Below are positions 1 through 12,334 of a stretch of DNA of 64,000 nt, one piece after another. The stretch covers positions 43,251,751 to 43,315,750 of the forward strand of contig NC_054704.1 in the NCBI RefSeq assembly GCF_016097555.1. The letters are read 5' to 3'. The DNA is from Gigantopelta aegis (Eukaryota; Mollusca; Gastropoda; Neomphalida; Peltospiridae). The translations under genes and the position numbers were made by a program. A model generated the notes under the pieces. It worked only from the letters and a program-made list of their open reading frames with translations. It did no database searches and was not told the DNA's origin. Within the stretch, counting starts at the first letter, position 1. Each line of letters opens with the position of its first letter.

Positions 1-49
1 ATTTAGTCTGTGGCTAACAAAATGTTCTTTAAATTAACCACTTTTCAGT

Positions 50-222
50 TATTTTCAAAGAAATCTCTACATATACAGGTATCTAATAATTGCCTATAAC
101 AAAATTCTATCCACTTTTCAATTATTTTCAATCAAACACTCTTTATATACATGTATTTAATAATTGCCTATAACAAAATTCTATCCACTTTTCAATTATT
201 TTCAATCAAATACTTTTTATAT
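50..222. repeat. Minisatellite, about 73-bp unit, roughly three to four copies
   Basis: A unit containing 'caattattttcaatcaaa' and 'aataattgcctataac' recurs head to tail with a period near 73 bp. The array is interrupted at 222 by a TA-target MITE and resumes after 1060 with 'catgtatttgataattgg', which is the expected continuation of the broken unit. No coding potential is visible. Confidence 0.8.
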
Positions 223-223
223 A

Positions 224-1058
224 CCGTATTTGACCGGAAATAAGCCCATGTCTTTGAATAAGCCCCCCTCCGTTTTGATAGCATTTAAGAAATTAGGCCC
301 TCATTCGTAAATAAGCCCACCCCCAACTTTGCCACCTTATAAATAACATGAAATTGCAAGTTTGCTCAAAGTTCATTTAAAAGGTCATACCTCCTGCAGA
401 TAATTAAACACAAATGTAACACAATATTTTACCACCAGTGAGATTTAGCTCTAACAATAACAGTGTGTAACATTGTTTTCAATTTCATGCCTGCAGTATT
501 TCTCTGAAGTATCCAAGCCCAAGTATGAACTAAAAACCAATGTCTATTTTTACCACCACACTGGGTCCGCAGTTAATGCTAATTAAGCAAATACCTTATT
601 CTGATTGGCTAAACAAAATGACCGTAGATTGATAATTCTTTGTAGTGTAAGCTGGCTGCCTGTGTCAGAAACGTGTGTATACGTTATTGAGTTTGTTGTT
701 AATTGCTGTTGTTTTAAGTCTTCTCAGCATTAAATTTTGGATGTAAATAAACAGCACTGGTAAGTAATTGTAACATAGAAGGTGTGTTTCTGATAATTAG
801 ATACTAGTAAAAAAACAAACAATTTAATTAATAAACAATTATTATTTATTAATAACAAATGGAACACTAATTAATAGATGAGCTACAGAACGTTTTTTGT
901 TTTCTTCCTAGTTCATTTAAGTATTGTTATTTATTTTAATTATTATTATTAAAAAAATTTTCAACAAAACTGGCCCCTTGTCTGGGAATAAGCCCACCCC
1001 ATGCTAAGCTCACAATGAGTTGTCTTGGCCCCCTGGGCTTATTTCCGGTCAAATACGG
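224..1058. mobile_element. Non-autonomous DNA transposon (MITE) with TA target duplication
   Basis: The ends are inverted repeats of about 25 bp: 'ccgtatttgaccggaaataa' at the left and its reverse complement at the right end, each flanked by TA. Interior segments repeat the 'aataagccc' motif next to both ends. No transposase is encoded. A TA duplication suggests mobilisation by a Tc1/mariner/pogo-type enzyme (inference). A reverse-oriented fragment of the same family lies at 21582-21682. Confidence 0.85.
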
Positions 1059-1687
1059 TACATGTATTTGATAATTGGCTTTAACAAACTTCGATCCAGT
1101 GTGAGTCCTGTTTAGGGTTCTGCCCAGAAATGTTTAGAGTGATCGAAATAACATTCCAAAGGTGTGTAGTGTCAAATTCATGATTTTATTTGGATGACAT
1201 AGTGTCCTATTTAGAAGCACTGGTTAGAACTTTAAAGTGCTATAAGGAACTAACCAGCACTGACCATTTTAGTTAGAATATACATATGGTATGAAATAAT
1301 TATAAATAGTTGAGAAAAAGCTATATTTCTGTAATTTGAAACCATAAACTCTGATTTCTTGTGTTTTGAAAAATGCATTTCTTCAGTAAGTTCTTTTTTA
1401 TTTTCAGTAACAATGACGGGTGGTGTTGTCTTCATAATATTTGCCTTCTCAGCACTAATGTTCAACATTGACTGAAAAGAATCTGCCCCAGTACCACCAT
1501 GCCAACCAGTGTCACAGGAACATTTTGTTTTAGATAGATATTAAATAGCAGGGAACATTTTGTTTAAAACATTTTGATTTGCAACACTATGACATATTTT
1601 TCACTATTAAAGCACTTTTTAATACTTGAAATCGGACATTACTTTAGATTTTATTATTCATAATATTCATTTCTGTACCTCAAAGCA

Positions 1688-1868
1688 GGGCTAGCTCTGG
1701 CACTCGCCGAATTCACCAACTGTGAATTTTGAAAGCAGTTGGCGAATTTTATTTTAATTTGGCGAAAACAATTCATATAATAATTGACATTAACTGTTGA
1801 ATTCTGCAATTTTTGAAGTTTAATAGACAATTTGGCGAAATGTTTTGCTCACCCAGAGCTAGCTCTGC
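1688..1868. repeat. Short foldback repeat with 'gctagctctgg' ends
   Basis: The left end 'ggctagctctggcactcgcc' pairs imperfectly with the right end 'ctcacccagagctagctctg'. The interior has 'ggcgaattttattttaattt' and 'ttcatataataattgac'. Related copies occur at 22676-23497, 32580-32755 and 42363-42792, two of them enlarged by extra sequence. Non-coding; short open frames here have no support. Confidence 0.7.
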
Positions 1869-1874
1869 AAAGTA

Positions 1875-2135
1875 TTGATGGTCATCCTGGTGTTTCTGAT
1901 GCTCTACAAAATACATTTTTCATATTTTTTAAAATGCATGTACCTCTGAGAAGTAATGTTTATGAAGACAAGCTGTCGTCTATTTTTTATGGATATTACC
2001 CCATTTCAGCATTACAGACTCTTTGTTTCACTCCATTGTAACTTTATCCAAATGTGCTACAGGTTTGTAAATTAATCAAGCTTAGTGTCCATTCTCACGA
2101 CTTGAAACTAGAGTGTGTGAGTTTAATGTTTTAGA
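1875..2135. repeat. Fragment of the dispersed element seen whole at about 45742-46530
   Basis: Shares 'catttcagcattacagac' and 'gtgctacaggtttgtaaatt' with the 45.7-46.5 kb element in the same order and ends in a related 'gaaactagagtgtgtgagttt' tail. Diverged and non-coding; small open frames across it look accidental. Confidence 0.6.
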
Positions 2136-3138
2136 ATTGTGGAGTGATATCTGAAAGATGCATAGCGAAATGCACTGCGATACTGAAAATAATGTTCCCT
2201 GTTACAGTGTATGGATGACAAAATGCTAGTACTGAATGTTTACTGATAATATTTATACATTTTGTGAAAGTAAAATACAATTTTAATTTTTTAATGAATT
2301 TATTTTATATACATTTTATGTTTATATCAAAGCTAGGGTACATTGATTATTTTTGTTTTTCAGACTTGAAAATGCAACATTTAAAGTGCATGCTAGCTTT
2401 TGAATGTGTGTGTTTGATTTTATTTTTTAAAATTTCAGTTGTTTTTATTGATGTACACTAGTTGCATTAAAATTACTTCGAAAATTCTGAGATTAATCAT
2501 TAGATATGGTACCTACTTTACAAAGATTTTAGTCCATCAAGTTAAAAATAGCATATTTTCATAACTGACAAATTATTATTATTGTATTATTTTAGTGGAG
2601 TGACCTGTTATAAGTTTATTATTAATTTTTTTTATTAGACCAAAAAATGTCGTCATCAGTTTTTAGCATCTTATGGCCACCAAGAATAAGCTACCATCTT
2701 TTCACATCACTTATACCAATACTTACCCAGCTTTATGTGTCTATGCATGGAATTGAAGCTGAAGGAGATCTCATGAATTTGTGATTCACGTGACCTCTCG
2801 ATAGTGTTGTATTTTTCACAGAATGTATTGTGACATAGTATGATAGAAATTGTATATAACTGCATGGAGTAATTAATGGTGGTATGCAACCTAAAACTGA
2901 TAACCCACCTCATTAACCTGAGATAGTTTTTATCCTGCAATCCAATGAAATGAGTAGGCAGTGTCTGGGACTGACACTAGATATTGCTAGTGTCCTAACT
3001 ACAAATCTTGCTGGTACAATTAAGAGAAAATAATTATTATATCTGTTTTCTGGTGGTCACTTACCATTATTCAACTTTTTAGAAGTTCATATAACATTAA
3101 CAATGTAGCACATATTATACTTAATAATGCATTTCTTT

Positions 3139-3390
3139 GATAACAAATAAATTGCAATGGTGGTGTATGGGGAAATTGCCATACCAGTTATTTTTACAAT
3201 CTTGAACTATGTTCAACTTGTTTACTCATTGGTTTGATGTATTTGTTAAAATGTTTAAACATTTGATAACAAATAAATTGCAATGGTGGTGTGTGGGGAA
3301 ATTGCCATACCAGTTATTTTTACAATCTTGAACTATGTTCAACTTGTTTACTCATTGGTTTGATGTATTTGTTAAAATGTTTAAACATTT
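3139..3390. repeat. Recent tandem duplication, 126-bp unit, two copies
   Basis: A 126-bp segment that begins 'gataacaaataaattgcaat' is present twice in direct succession and differs at about one position (gtatgg versus gtgtgg). The near identity indicates a recent duplication or an assembly duplication. No coding potential. Confidence 0.9.
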
Positions 3391-3909
3391 GTTTATAATT
3401 GCTTAAGTATCAGTTATAACTTCATTTTTTATGTTAAAACAATTTTATTCAGTAGTTTAGTTGTGGTACCAAGGTCTGTAGTCATATGTGTTGCTATGAC
3501 AATAGAAATATCGTTTGTTGGTCCCAAACAGAGGTGGGGGAATTGTACTGTTTTCTAACTTTGATAACCCCTTTTTTTTTTACAATCTTAAAAAAGCAAG
3601 CAAGTCTTGCAGCATGCCATGTTTTTAAGATGTTAAATTAGTCATATCTATTATTATTTTTAAAACTCCTAATTCATAAATAAATGATATGTTATGTTTA
3701 CCAAGATATACAATTTTATTTTAATATTCTATAGTCTAAAGGAAACAAGTTGAATCAGGCTTGTATGAAATAATAAATACTTTGCTAATAACATCATATT
3801 CTATCAATGCAAAGAGTGATTTCAAAATAAACATCATATTATTCTATCATGCAAAGAGTGATTGCAAAATAAAATTATCTATATTGCAGTACCAAATGCA
3901 GTAGTGTAA

Positions 3910-3936
3910 GATATATATATATATATATATATATAA
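3910..3936. repeat. (AT)n microsatellite
   Basis: About 13 AT dinucleotides in a row. Just upstream, at 3780-3872, a roughly 50-bp segment with 'catcatattctatca' and 'gcaaagagtgatt' is also duplicated in tandem. Confidence 0.9.
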
Positions 3937-4382
3937 ATTGTGTCCTAATTTCCTCATAATTCTATAAATAATTTTGAGGACTAATAAAATCAAAAGTGTA
4001 AATAATTATTTGCAGACCAAACTACAGACAAAACCCCAGTTATGTGATATATTGTGCTGATGTGACAACAGTTTTGTATATTTTTCTTCTATTATTTATG
4101 ATTGTGAGAGATTAGAGGTCGTTCATAATAATCAATATTCATATGGTCATACAGAACATATTAAGATCCCTCGATCTCCAATCTCCCTTACATAGTATAG
4201 CTACTTGTCCAGCATTTTCGGTGATACTTGTAGCAACCCCCCCCCCCCATTCCTACCAAACAGAAAAAGGAGAAACCCCCCAAACATTTTGGAATTGCAA
4301 ATAATCACATCAAATGGGATGCAGTCATTCTCAGTAACCAAAGGGGTGTGATGTAGCACATTGGGGTTTCCTCAACACAGCC

Positions 4383-4480
4383 TGTGTTCCATGATTGGTT
4401 GTATCAAAGGCTATGATGTGTACTGCCTGTCTAAGAAAATACATAAAAAGATCCCTTGCTACAGTAGCAGTAGCCTACTG
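4383..4480 (+). repeat. Decayed tRNA-derived SINE fragment
   Basis: Contains degenerate versions of the SINE body: 'ggttgtatcaaaggctatga', 'gtgtactgcctgtct' and 'acataaaaagatccct'. Neither the head nor the tail is recognisable. An old copy; non-coding. Confidence 0.6.
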
Positions 4481-4599
4481 GGTGGTAGTAGCAGTATCCC
4501 AATTCACGAAGCTCTCTTTAGCAGCATCACTTTCCCTTTTATATCTATTTGCATTGGATTGTGAGATCACAGTTACAGGAGTTTGATGTATTAGACCCC

Positions 4600-6460
4600 A
4601 GATGTCTTCTCTTACTTTCTAGGCCAAGTGTAATAAAAACTCTGTGTTAGACGGCAAATAATTAAAGTTAAATATTCCTTTCTTTTCCTTTTAAACATCC
4701 ATCATGACCAGCAACAAAGCGTTTTTTCTTTTTCCCCATTAGAGAGAATTTCAATAAACCAACTAGCCATAAAATTGTAATTATGTTTAGTGGCACCCAT
4801 CCTGTATGATTATTTCTGAGACAACTCATAGCCTCCTTCGCCCACCACCAATATACACATTTGATACTATAATTTTAGATGACCTGATAATGATTATAGA
4901 AATTGTATACTCTATTAATGGTGTTAAAACAGAGTATATTGTATTAGTTATAGAATAACAACACTTGGTCATGAGTCACCTACCACTATTTAGGAATAAC
5001 AAACAATTTGATTAATTAATTAGACAGTGCTATTTGGTATTATTGTTTGTAAATAATTAACTATTCAGTGACATTTTTTAAATCAGATATGTAAGTTATA
5101 TAATTTGTGACTATGATATAGAATTAGTAGTATTTGTATTATTTGTCTTGATGTGAATGCTGCACTTCTGCAAACTCAAGTCGGTGTCAAATGTTTTCAG
5201 AAAAAAATATATACTAATTTTATTTTAAAAACTGTGAACACTACTATGTAGCTGTTGTTGTAGTGATGTAATATGTCAGTGACAGTTTGATGTAAAACAA
5301 TAATGTCGGGACTATTTATTATTCTTTGGGATTTGTGACTTTTCTTGACTACTTGCTCCTCTGGCCAGAGAGACATTTTTCTTTATTTCTATTCCTGAAA
5401 TATATGGTCAGCTTTAGAAAAAAGTTGTTATAGATGTTGCCATTACTATAAAAAAAAAAACCCAACTTGTTGGCATTTCTGATCTTAAACATTTAACTGC
5501 AGACTGCAAATTTGCTTAGAGGAAATAGACTGTCACCCATGGAAATGTTTTATCTATGAATATGCATAGGTTTGGTGATAGAACCTTAAAGACTGAATTT
5601 ACAAACATCGTTGTGAGAATTGTGTGAATGATTGTTGCTACTCTTCACACGAAGGTAGTCATCTTACAGATTTTTAGTCCAGGCCCAGATTTTCGACAAT
5701 GTCTTAGTGCTACAATATCGTAAAACCATCATAAGCTATGATGTGTCATAGTGACACCATAGCTTGCAACTGTTTTACGATTTCGTAGTGCTAAGATCAG
5801 TTTAAAAATCTGTAGCCTGGACTTTGGACTTTAAATAAACTACCGGGTAAAGAAAAGAATAGCATAGTTGAACTCTCATTTTTAAATGAAGTAATGTTTA
5901 TGTAATTTATATTTCATATGTCACAAATAGCCATCTGTTTTAGTGATGGTTTGCTGTGGGTTCCATGTACCAAATTATGTATATGTTTTGTAAAAATGGG
6001 TTTGCATGGTGAAACGTTACCGGTAATAATTATGGAACCATAAACTAATTATTAAGTGTACTATGTGTGGAAATATAATGGCTAGCAAGATCCTGAAGAA
6101 CTTAACCTTAGACATCTTGGACTTGGTTGTTTTTTGTCATGCATGATCATTTTCATGCTTATATTATTTGTAGTGAATGTTTGATTTGTTAAAGGTAGTA
6201 TGTGTATATTAAGTAGTATGAGAAACACTTAGATATTTTTGGTACATGTGTGCACTATACATTTAAAATACATGTTTATAATATATTAATCATAATGTGG
6301 GCCAGACACCTAACATACTTTATATAAATAGATTATTGATTGATGAGAACCAGATTGGTATTCAATTACGTACCCATGAAATCCTACCCTGTGATTGCAA
6401 TCTAAAATACAAACATAAAATCCATCATTCTATACATCACTCTCAGTATAAAGCTATCAG
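4600..6460. other. Intergenic, no gene seen
   Basis: AT-rich sequence without a supported open frame, RNA gene or recognised repeat. At 5690-5820 there is a weak inverted pair ('ttttagtccaggcccagatt' against 'aaaaatctgtagcctggact') around 'cgtaaaaccatcataagcta', probably a small foldback repeat. Confidence 0.5.
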
Positions 6461-6461
6461 T

Positions 6462-6900
6462 CCCCTACTGTCAAACTGGAGGGGACTGTAGGTTTTTTCT
6501 CTCTCCTTTTAGCTGTTTGTCTGTATCACATATGTTTTCATGACTCTTTTTTTTATCACAATGTCTCAAGATATTGAGTTGAACATTTTATGCATATCTT
6601 TATTATGTACTGTTGCAGATCAAGTTTGACTTTCATGGTGATTTATCAATTTTTGACAGTCATGGGTCTTGAACTTATCTACCAAATTTTTTTTTGTGGA
6701 CTTTTTTGCAATGCTTCAAGATACTGAACTGAAATGTTTGATATAACTTTATCATGTACTGTTATAGATGACGTCTGACTTTTCATGGCAATTTACTAAT
6801 TTTTCACAGAGTTATGTGCCTTGAACTTAGGAGATAGAAAACAAATGTGGGCCCGTTAGGGGACATGTATTGCTTTTTCAGTACTCTTAGAATCCTTGGT
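6462..6900. repeat. Dispersed repeat, copy A (about 430 bp)
   Basis: Begins near 'cccctactgtcaaactggag' and ends near 'aggggacatgtattgctttt'. A second copy with the same start, the same internal 'catgatgatttaccc'-type segments and the same end lies at 31383-31805 in a JADE intron. Internally it repeats an approximately 125-bp phrase ('gactttcatggtgatttat', 'gactttt catggcaatttac'). No coding function is apparent. Confidence 0.7.
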
Positions 6901-7283
6901 TTTCTCAGAAACCACAGTGCTATTTATAGCACATGGTCACTGGGAATAGCTACAGAAATAAGTAAACAATGACACCTCCTTTATGTTTTTAACAAAAAAA
7001 TAATCTAAACATTCTTTAAAATCATTACAGACACTGTGATGACTAATTTAGAATATTGGTTAACATTATGCGGTCTAATAAGACTTAAAAACAATAAAAT
7101 TGTGGTCCACAGTGCTGTAATGTTGCACCTAAATAAATTCACATTTTGTTGGTATGAAGTAGTATAATATTCAAATATATCTTAGCTTGCCTAAAGATGT
7201 CACATTAATTGAAAGAATATAAACAGTTATCACAAATAAATATACTGCTATATTCAGTGTTAAAATTTTTAACACTATATTCA

Positions 7284-7662
7284 GACTGGCCTCGGTGGCA
7301 TCGTGGTTAGGCATCGGTCTACAGGCTGGTAGGTACTGGGTTCGGATCCCAGTCGAGGCATGGGATTTTTAATCAGATACCGACTCCAAACCCTGAGCGA
7401 GTGCTCCGCAAGGCGTAAACCACTTGCACCGACCATTGATACATAACTGGTTCAACAAAGGCCATGGTTTGTGCTGTCCTGCCTGTGCAAATAAAGATCC
7501 CTTGCTGCCTGTCGTAAAAGAGTAGCCTATGTGGCAACAGCAGGTTTTCTCTAAAAAAAACCAGTGTCAGAATGACCATATGTTTGACGTCCAATAGCCG
7601 ATGATAAGATAAAAAATCAGTGTGCTCTAGTGGCATCGTTAAGTAAAACAAACTTTACTTTC
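7284..7662 (+). repeat. tRNA-derived SINE, near full length
   Basis: The head contains 'ggcatcgtggttaggcatcg' and 'gggttcggatcccagtcgag', the latter close to the Pol III B-box consensus GGTTCGANNCC. The body then has 'aaagatcccttgctgcc' and the tail 'gtgctctagtggcatcgtta'. The head differs from the 'gatgtagcccagtggtaaag' head of other copies, so this is a separate subfamily with the same body and tail. It should not be read as a tRNA gene. Confidence 0.85.
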
Positions 7663-8024
7663 ACTACATTCACTACATTCACTATATTCTAAAGACAAAT
7701 GTTACTATTATGTGTTTCGTGTGTATGACAATATTTAAGAAACATTTAAACATTTGTTTCTTTTACATTCCAGTGTCACATGTATATGTAAATATAAGAC
7801 ATAACATAGTGACTATGTTTACATATGTTTGTATATTATGTACATATCTGTATATACCTATCGGAGTATATTGTTATTTAACAATCTTTTGATGTGTGGT
7901 CAAACAGTAATTGTTAATTAGATTTTTTAAAATTCTCAAATAAATGCTTTTGTTACCTATATATTTTGATTTGGATATGCAATTCCATGGCATCATGATT
8001 TATTTAAATTTTTAACATTGAACT

Positions 8025-8095
8025 GAATGAATATTTAATGATATCCCAGCACAAAAAACACCAGCTGTTGGGGTGCCAAACAAAGATAAATAATG
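8025..8095 (+). repeat. Short SINE-like fragment ('aatgatatcccagcac' family)
   Basis: The sequence 'atatttaatgatatcccagc' followed by 'gttggggtgccaaac' matches the diverged copy at 14325-14400 ('gtttaacgacaccccagcac'). Only the 3' part is present. Confidence 0.5.
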
Positions 8096-8099
8096 ATCA

Positions 8100-10083
8100 C
8101 TAAAATAATATTTCTGAATTGTACAAGTGCTTCAAAACCTCTCCAAAAATAATCAACAATGGAATGCAACTAGTATTAACAGAAAAAGTCAAATGTATCA
8201 AATTAAGACTTAACATAGAATGGAAATCTTCAAAATTAAATTACTATATTTTAATATAACAGTTTATATATGATTCAGAATGGTTGTACAAGTGCTAAAC
8301 AACAATCTTGTCTCATTTAAAGAGTGGATTTTGGAATATAAGATGGAACTATACCTGTAGTAAGCAGACAATATTGTCAGAGACAACACTTACCATAAAA
8401 CATGTAAGTTATACTGCTCCACCGTATACAAAAGCAAAATTACAGAGAAAATAAATGCACAAATAACCAGTTACTTTTAAATTTAAATTTGCCCCTAGTA
8501 TTCCAACAAATGTGGCTATGGCATTGATGATATATCTCTAATATTTTGAAGATATGATCTTAGGTTTTGCGTTACTGGTCACTGGGTGATTTAGATAAAT
8601 TACAGTTGTCTAGAATTTGATTAAAAAGTTTTAAAAAGATGAAACAAATTTTGATAGTCAAATCCACATCTGTCTTCCTTTTGCAAAAAAAAGAGCAGAA
8701 TTACTAGCATGTAGTAACTATTTATGTATGTGTGAGTTAGTGTTATTGTCTCCTTTGTGTGATGTTGGAAATTGTTATGATAAAGATCTATTTCAGTTAC
8801 CATGGACTATCCATTCAGCCAAATGGTGTTCTAGAAATATACAGCTAGTTAGCTAGGATGAAATTGGAGTGAAGTATAATTCTGTTTTAACATGCTGTTA
8901 TCTCATTTTTACTAATATTTTTGTTGTATTATCTTAAATGGCAATTCCAAAGTTTAACCAAGAACGTTTTTATACAGCAGATGAAGAAATCAGTTAGTGT
9001 GAATAATCAAAATATTGTATCCCGTATACTTGACCACTCTAAAAGAGTATTTTTAAGTGTACAAAGGCAATTACATTGTTTATATAATTGGCATAGCCAG
9101 GATTTAATTTTGGGAGGGTGACTATTCACACTGTCTATAAGTAGAGTTATGGGGTGACAAGACAAATATAAAAGGTGGTGGTGGGAAAAAAGGGGTGTGA
9201 TTGTAGGGGATTGCACCCACCCCCAACTACTACAGTGGTTTAAAAAAATTTGCAAACAAAAGTAATAGTAAAACTTATGGATATGTCTCAGTCTTTTAAT
9301 AATGAAAGATAAAATCCCTACAAACTTGAGAAAGAATTGTTAGAATCTGTCAAACTGGGTGTTATCTATTCAAAATATATTGACATTTATTTACTTTGAA
9401 ATAGCCACCTAGAAAATTAATAGGCAACACATTGCAACTGAACATGTTTTCCAAAATTCTGATGCTTGTAACTTACTAGTATTGAGTTGGCTTCTCATTG
9501 GTATGATAGAAGATGACACAAGCCCAGATAAAACACTTATCTCTGTGTAAATGTTTCATATCAAGTAAATGATTAGTACATCGGAAACACAGAAACATGG
9601 CAAGTAATATCTGACATATTACTGTCAAAAACTTGAATTAGTGTTTAAAAATATGACAGCACTAAATGAAATGACTACGGAATGCATGAAATGACTACGG
9701 AATGCATATGTTACAGGCATTGTAAATGCCTGAATGTATGTCATGTGTTTGTGAACCTTATTCAGAGTGTTAGTGATTGACTTTCTAATAAATGAACTCT
9801 GTTAATTCAGTACCCTTAAATCTTGCTTATTTTCCTAAGTTTATTAATATAAGCTTAGACAGTAATATAAGCTTAGACAGTAATATAACAACATCTAAGT
9901 TTTGGCCTTGGAACTCTTTAAGTTGATTTAGCACTGTGTAATTCTTAGTGTTTTATGTACAAATAATTTGTTTCATGGTTCACCATTGCACTAATGGAAC
10001 AGAAAACATCTACCTTGATGCAAACTTTTTACCAAATTGTGATGTAGGTTGAAGGGATTCAATAATAATGTTATATATATATA
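8100..10083. other. Intergenic, no gene seen
   Basis: AT-rich sequence without a supported gene. It holds two very short tandem duplications: 'gaaatgactacggaatgcat' twice at 9667-9707, and a 21-bp 'taatataagcttagacag' unit twice near 9846-9890. Confidence 0.5.
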
Positions 10084-10272
10084 TGTTACAGTTAATCTGT
10101 ATAATCAGGTAATATGTATATTACCTGATTTTTTCAGCTAATATGTATATTACCTGTTTCACTCAGGTAATATGTATATTAGCTGAAAAAATCAGGTAAT
10201 ATACATATTACCTGAAATATACTTCACTAATTTATACAGATTACCTGAAATGTGCAGAATGGTATTGACAAG
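10084..10272. repeat. Left terminal inverted repeat of the Ginger-like element
   Basis: 189 bp, the reverse complement of 12451-12639 with only a few differences. Much of its length (about 10110-10216) is itself palindromic: the block 'caggtaatatgtatattacc' occurs repeatedly in both orientations around 'ttttttcagctaatatgtat', so one strand of the repeat alone can fold into a long hairpin. Confidence 0.9.
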
Positions 10273-10404
10273 GTTGGTATTTGACTGAATGAATAACTAT
10301 AAACAATAATATGCTGGCAATCTTTATTGGCTCAAAACACATACCATTTGCAACATACACCACACACACACACACACACTACTGCAGAACAAACAACAAG
10401 ATCT

Positions 10405-10515
10405 TTTGATCAATGTAGTCCAAGTTCTCAGTTCAAAACAAGTCTATTGATCAATGTAGTCCCAAGTTCTCAGTTCAAAACAAGTCTATTGATCAATGTA
10501 GTCAAAGTTCTCATC
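10405..10515. repeat. Subterminal tandem repeats, left side (about 42-bp unit, three copies)
   Basis: 'ttgatcaatgtagtc' occurs at about 10406, 10447 and 10489, alternating with 'aagttctcagttcaaaac'. The same units occur in inverted orientation at 12335-12450. Subterminal repeat arrays are commonly transposase-binding sites; that role here is inferred. A (CA)n run lies at 10353-10380. Confidence 0.85.
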
Positions 10516-10870
10516 AACAACAGTTCTTGTTTATGCATGGCAGGCTGGAATGGCAGCGGGAATTGCACACTAATCTGGCTTTGAAGCATTTACATCGATT
10601 TGTCTGACACCTCTTACTTCCAGCACAGTTACATCTTGTGAAACCTTGTCCACCGCATCTTGACGCAGGGAAATGTCCTTATCTGTACAGACATCATTGG
10701 GTGAATACAAGATCGTAGCACACTCATTGAATTGGTTTCTGAGTACTTTCAATCCAATATTCCTCCTTTTACAGCAATTGTATACAACTCGTTGTCACTG
10801 CACTCTGTCACAACTCCGATGATGTTCCTAAGATCTGCACGTCCTCTGTCAACTGAAGGAATGGGCACTG

Positions 10871-12088
10871 TCACATTGCTTCCGATTTGCACACTAGAAA
10901 ACACAATGTGACTTCGTTTGACCGTTCTCTCTGCCTGCTGGAACTGGGCATCTCTGGCACTCTCTCTCTCTGCAGCCTAATTTCCTCCTGACGTACAGAG
11001 ATGGGTGAGACTGGTACAGGTTCTGCTTCCTCGCTGGATTGCTCGACTGGGTTTGGATGGAATACTGCAGACAGGAGGTCGTGTTCAGTTTGCAACCTTG
11101 CAATGACATCTTGGGGGTGGCTGGATGATGTCAATCCTACCTTCGCATCGGCATCAAACAGAGCAGCAAAGGGAGAACACTTGATTCCAGTGTGATGGCT
11201 TGAGTTCTTTTGAAATTGCACAAACTTGAGTCCAACAGTCCAGTCCCGTGTGTCATTGTCACTCATCCATGCAATCAACATGTCTTTTATGTCGCAGTTG
11301 GCTCTTTCCACTGAACCATGTCTCTGGGGGTGTCTCGGCTTCCCATGAACGATGAAGAGCTCAGACCACATCTGCTTCAACTCAGTGATAAATTGCGCTG
11401 TGAATTCGGACCCGTTGTCACTTTGTAGTATTGAAGGGGATCCCAGCAGAAGGTAGATGTCCAGCAACTGATAAGCTACTTCCGATGCACGCTTGAGAGG
11501 ACGCAGGATGCAGAACTTGGTAAGATGGTCTTGGTACACCATGATCCATTTGTGTTGACCTTGGCACTTAGACTGCATGTCGATGAGGTCAACTTGCGCT
11601 CTGGAACTGAAGTCCTTAGACAGGATTGGTTTGACGACAATTCCCTTGGTAGCTGTCTGTTTCCGTTTTCTCTGGCACTCGATGCACATGGACTTGAACA
11701 AGATAATAGCATCCTGGGTGATGTTGGCGTAATTCTTGTTGATCTCCTTGATCATCTTGTCTTGTCCTCCATGACCAGAAGCGATGTGGGCGCACTTGAT
11801 GATGTCAAAGGTCTTATCGATGGTAGCGAAGTACAGTGGATGTTCCTGGTTTAGCTTCTTTCTGATGAGCTTTTGAACGTCCCCACACTGCAGTAGTTCA
11901 TATTTCTTAAGCAAGTAAAACTTACGCGGTGATTTTTTGGGTGCCTGGGTGGCTTCCAGCAACTCGCCAACAGTCTTAATGTATTCGTCCTTAGGTAGCA
12001 AGATACACTTATTCTCTCCATAGCTCGTGTACAGCGAACGCCTGAAAGTCTCCTCTAGATCCATTTTGCTAGTGACAGAGAACAGCAT
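10871..12088 (-). CDS. Integrase-like transposase of the Ginger-like element
   Basis: A 405-residue frame. The likely start is the second methionine (MDLEETFRRSL, residue 9). An N-terminal HHCC zinc motif is visible (HIASGHGG ... CIECQ, about residues 101-137). A DDE core follows: D in QVDLIDMQ, D in LQSDNGSEF, and E in GSVERANCDIKDM. This is an rve-type integrase fold, which would catalyse strand transfer at the inverted repeats. It resembles the KRBA2/SCAND3-like integrase proteins scattered through animal genomes. Beyond about residue 395 the expected C-terminal part, including a cysteine-rich CXC-like segment (CNCAGSKRC, NRCKCF), lies in other frames toward 10540, so the copy looks broken at its 3' end. 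Confidence 0.85.
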   Translation of the reverse strand: MLFSVTSKMDLEETFRRSLYTSYGENKCILLPKDEYIKTVGELLEATQAPKKSPRKFYLLKKYELLQCGDVQKLIRKKLNQEHPLYFATIDKTFDIIKCAHIASGHGGQDKMIKEINKNYANITQDAIILFKSMCIECQRKRKQTATKGIVVKPILSKDFSSRAQVDLIDMQSKCQGQHKWIMVYQDHLTKFCILRPLKRASEVAYQLLDIYLLLGSPSILQSDNGSEFTAQFITELKQMWSELFIVHGKPRHPQRHGSVERANCDIKDMLIAWMSDNDTRDWTVGLKFVQFQKNSSHHTGIKCSPFAALFDADAKVGLTSSSHPQDVIARLQTEHDLLSAVFHPNPVEQSSEEAEPVPVSPISVRQEEIRLQRERVPEMPSSSRQRERSNEVTLCFLVCKSEAM

Positions 12089-12334
12089 TCACCAGGATAT
12101 TTATACCTACCAATCAAATGAAGCCAGTCAAAGGAAATCAGCAGCCTAAATCAAGCAGTTTTTCCAGCTAATCCCATCTGCGTCCTAGCAGGCTGGCACA
12201 ACTTTATAGTGCACTTTATTGTGCTTTAAAGACAGGATTAGTTAAAACAGCAGTGGTGGATTATACAGATTAACTGTAACATTGTCTATGAAATGATTTA
12301 ACAATGAACATGTACATCAACGGTATTGTGACCA

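Noticed and set aside
7284-7360. Possible tRNA gene
   Set aside because: The B-box-like sequence belongs to the head of a SINE whose body and tail follow directly; no tRNA cloverleaf is convincing.
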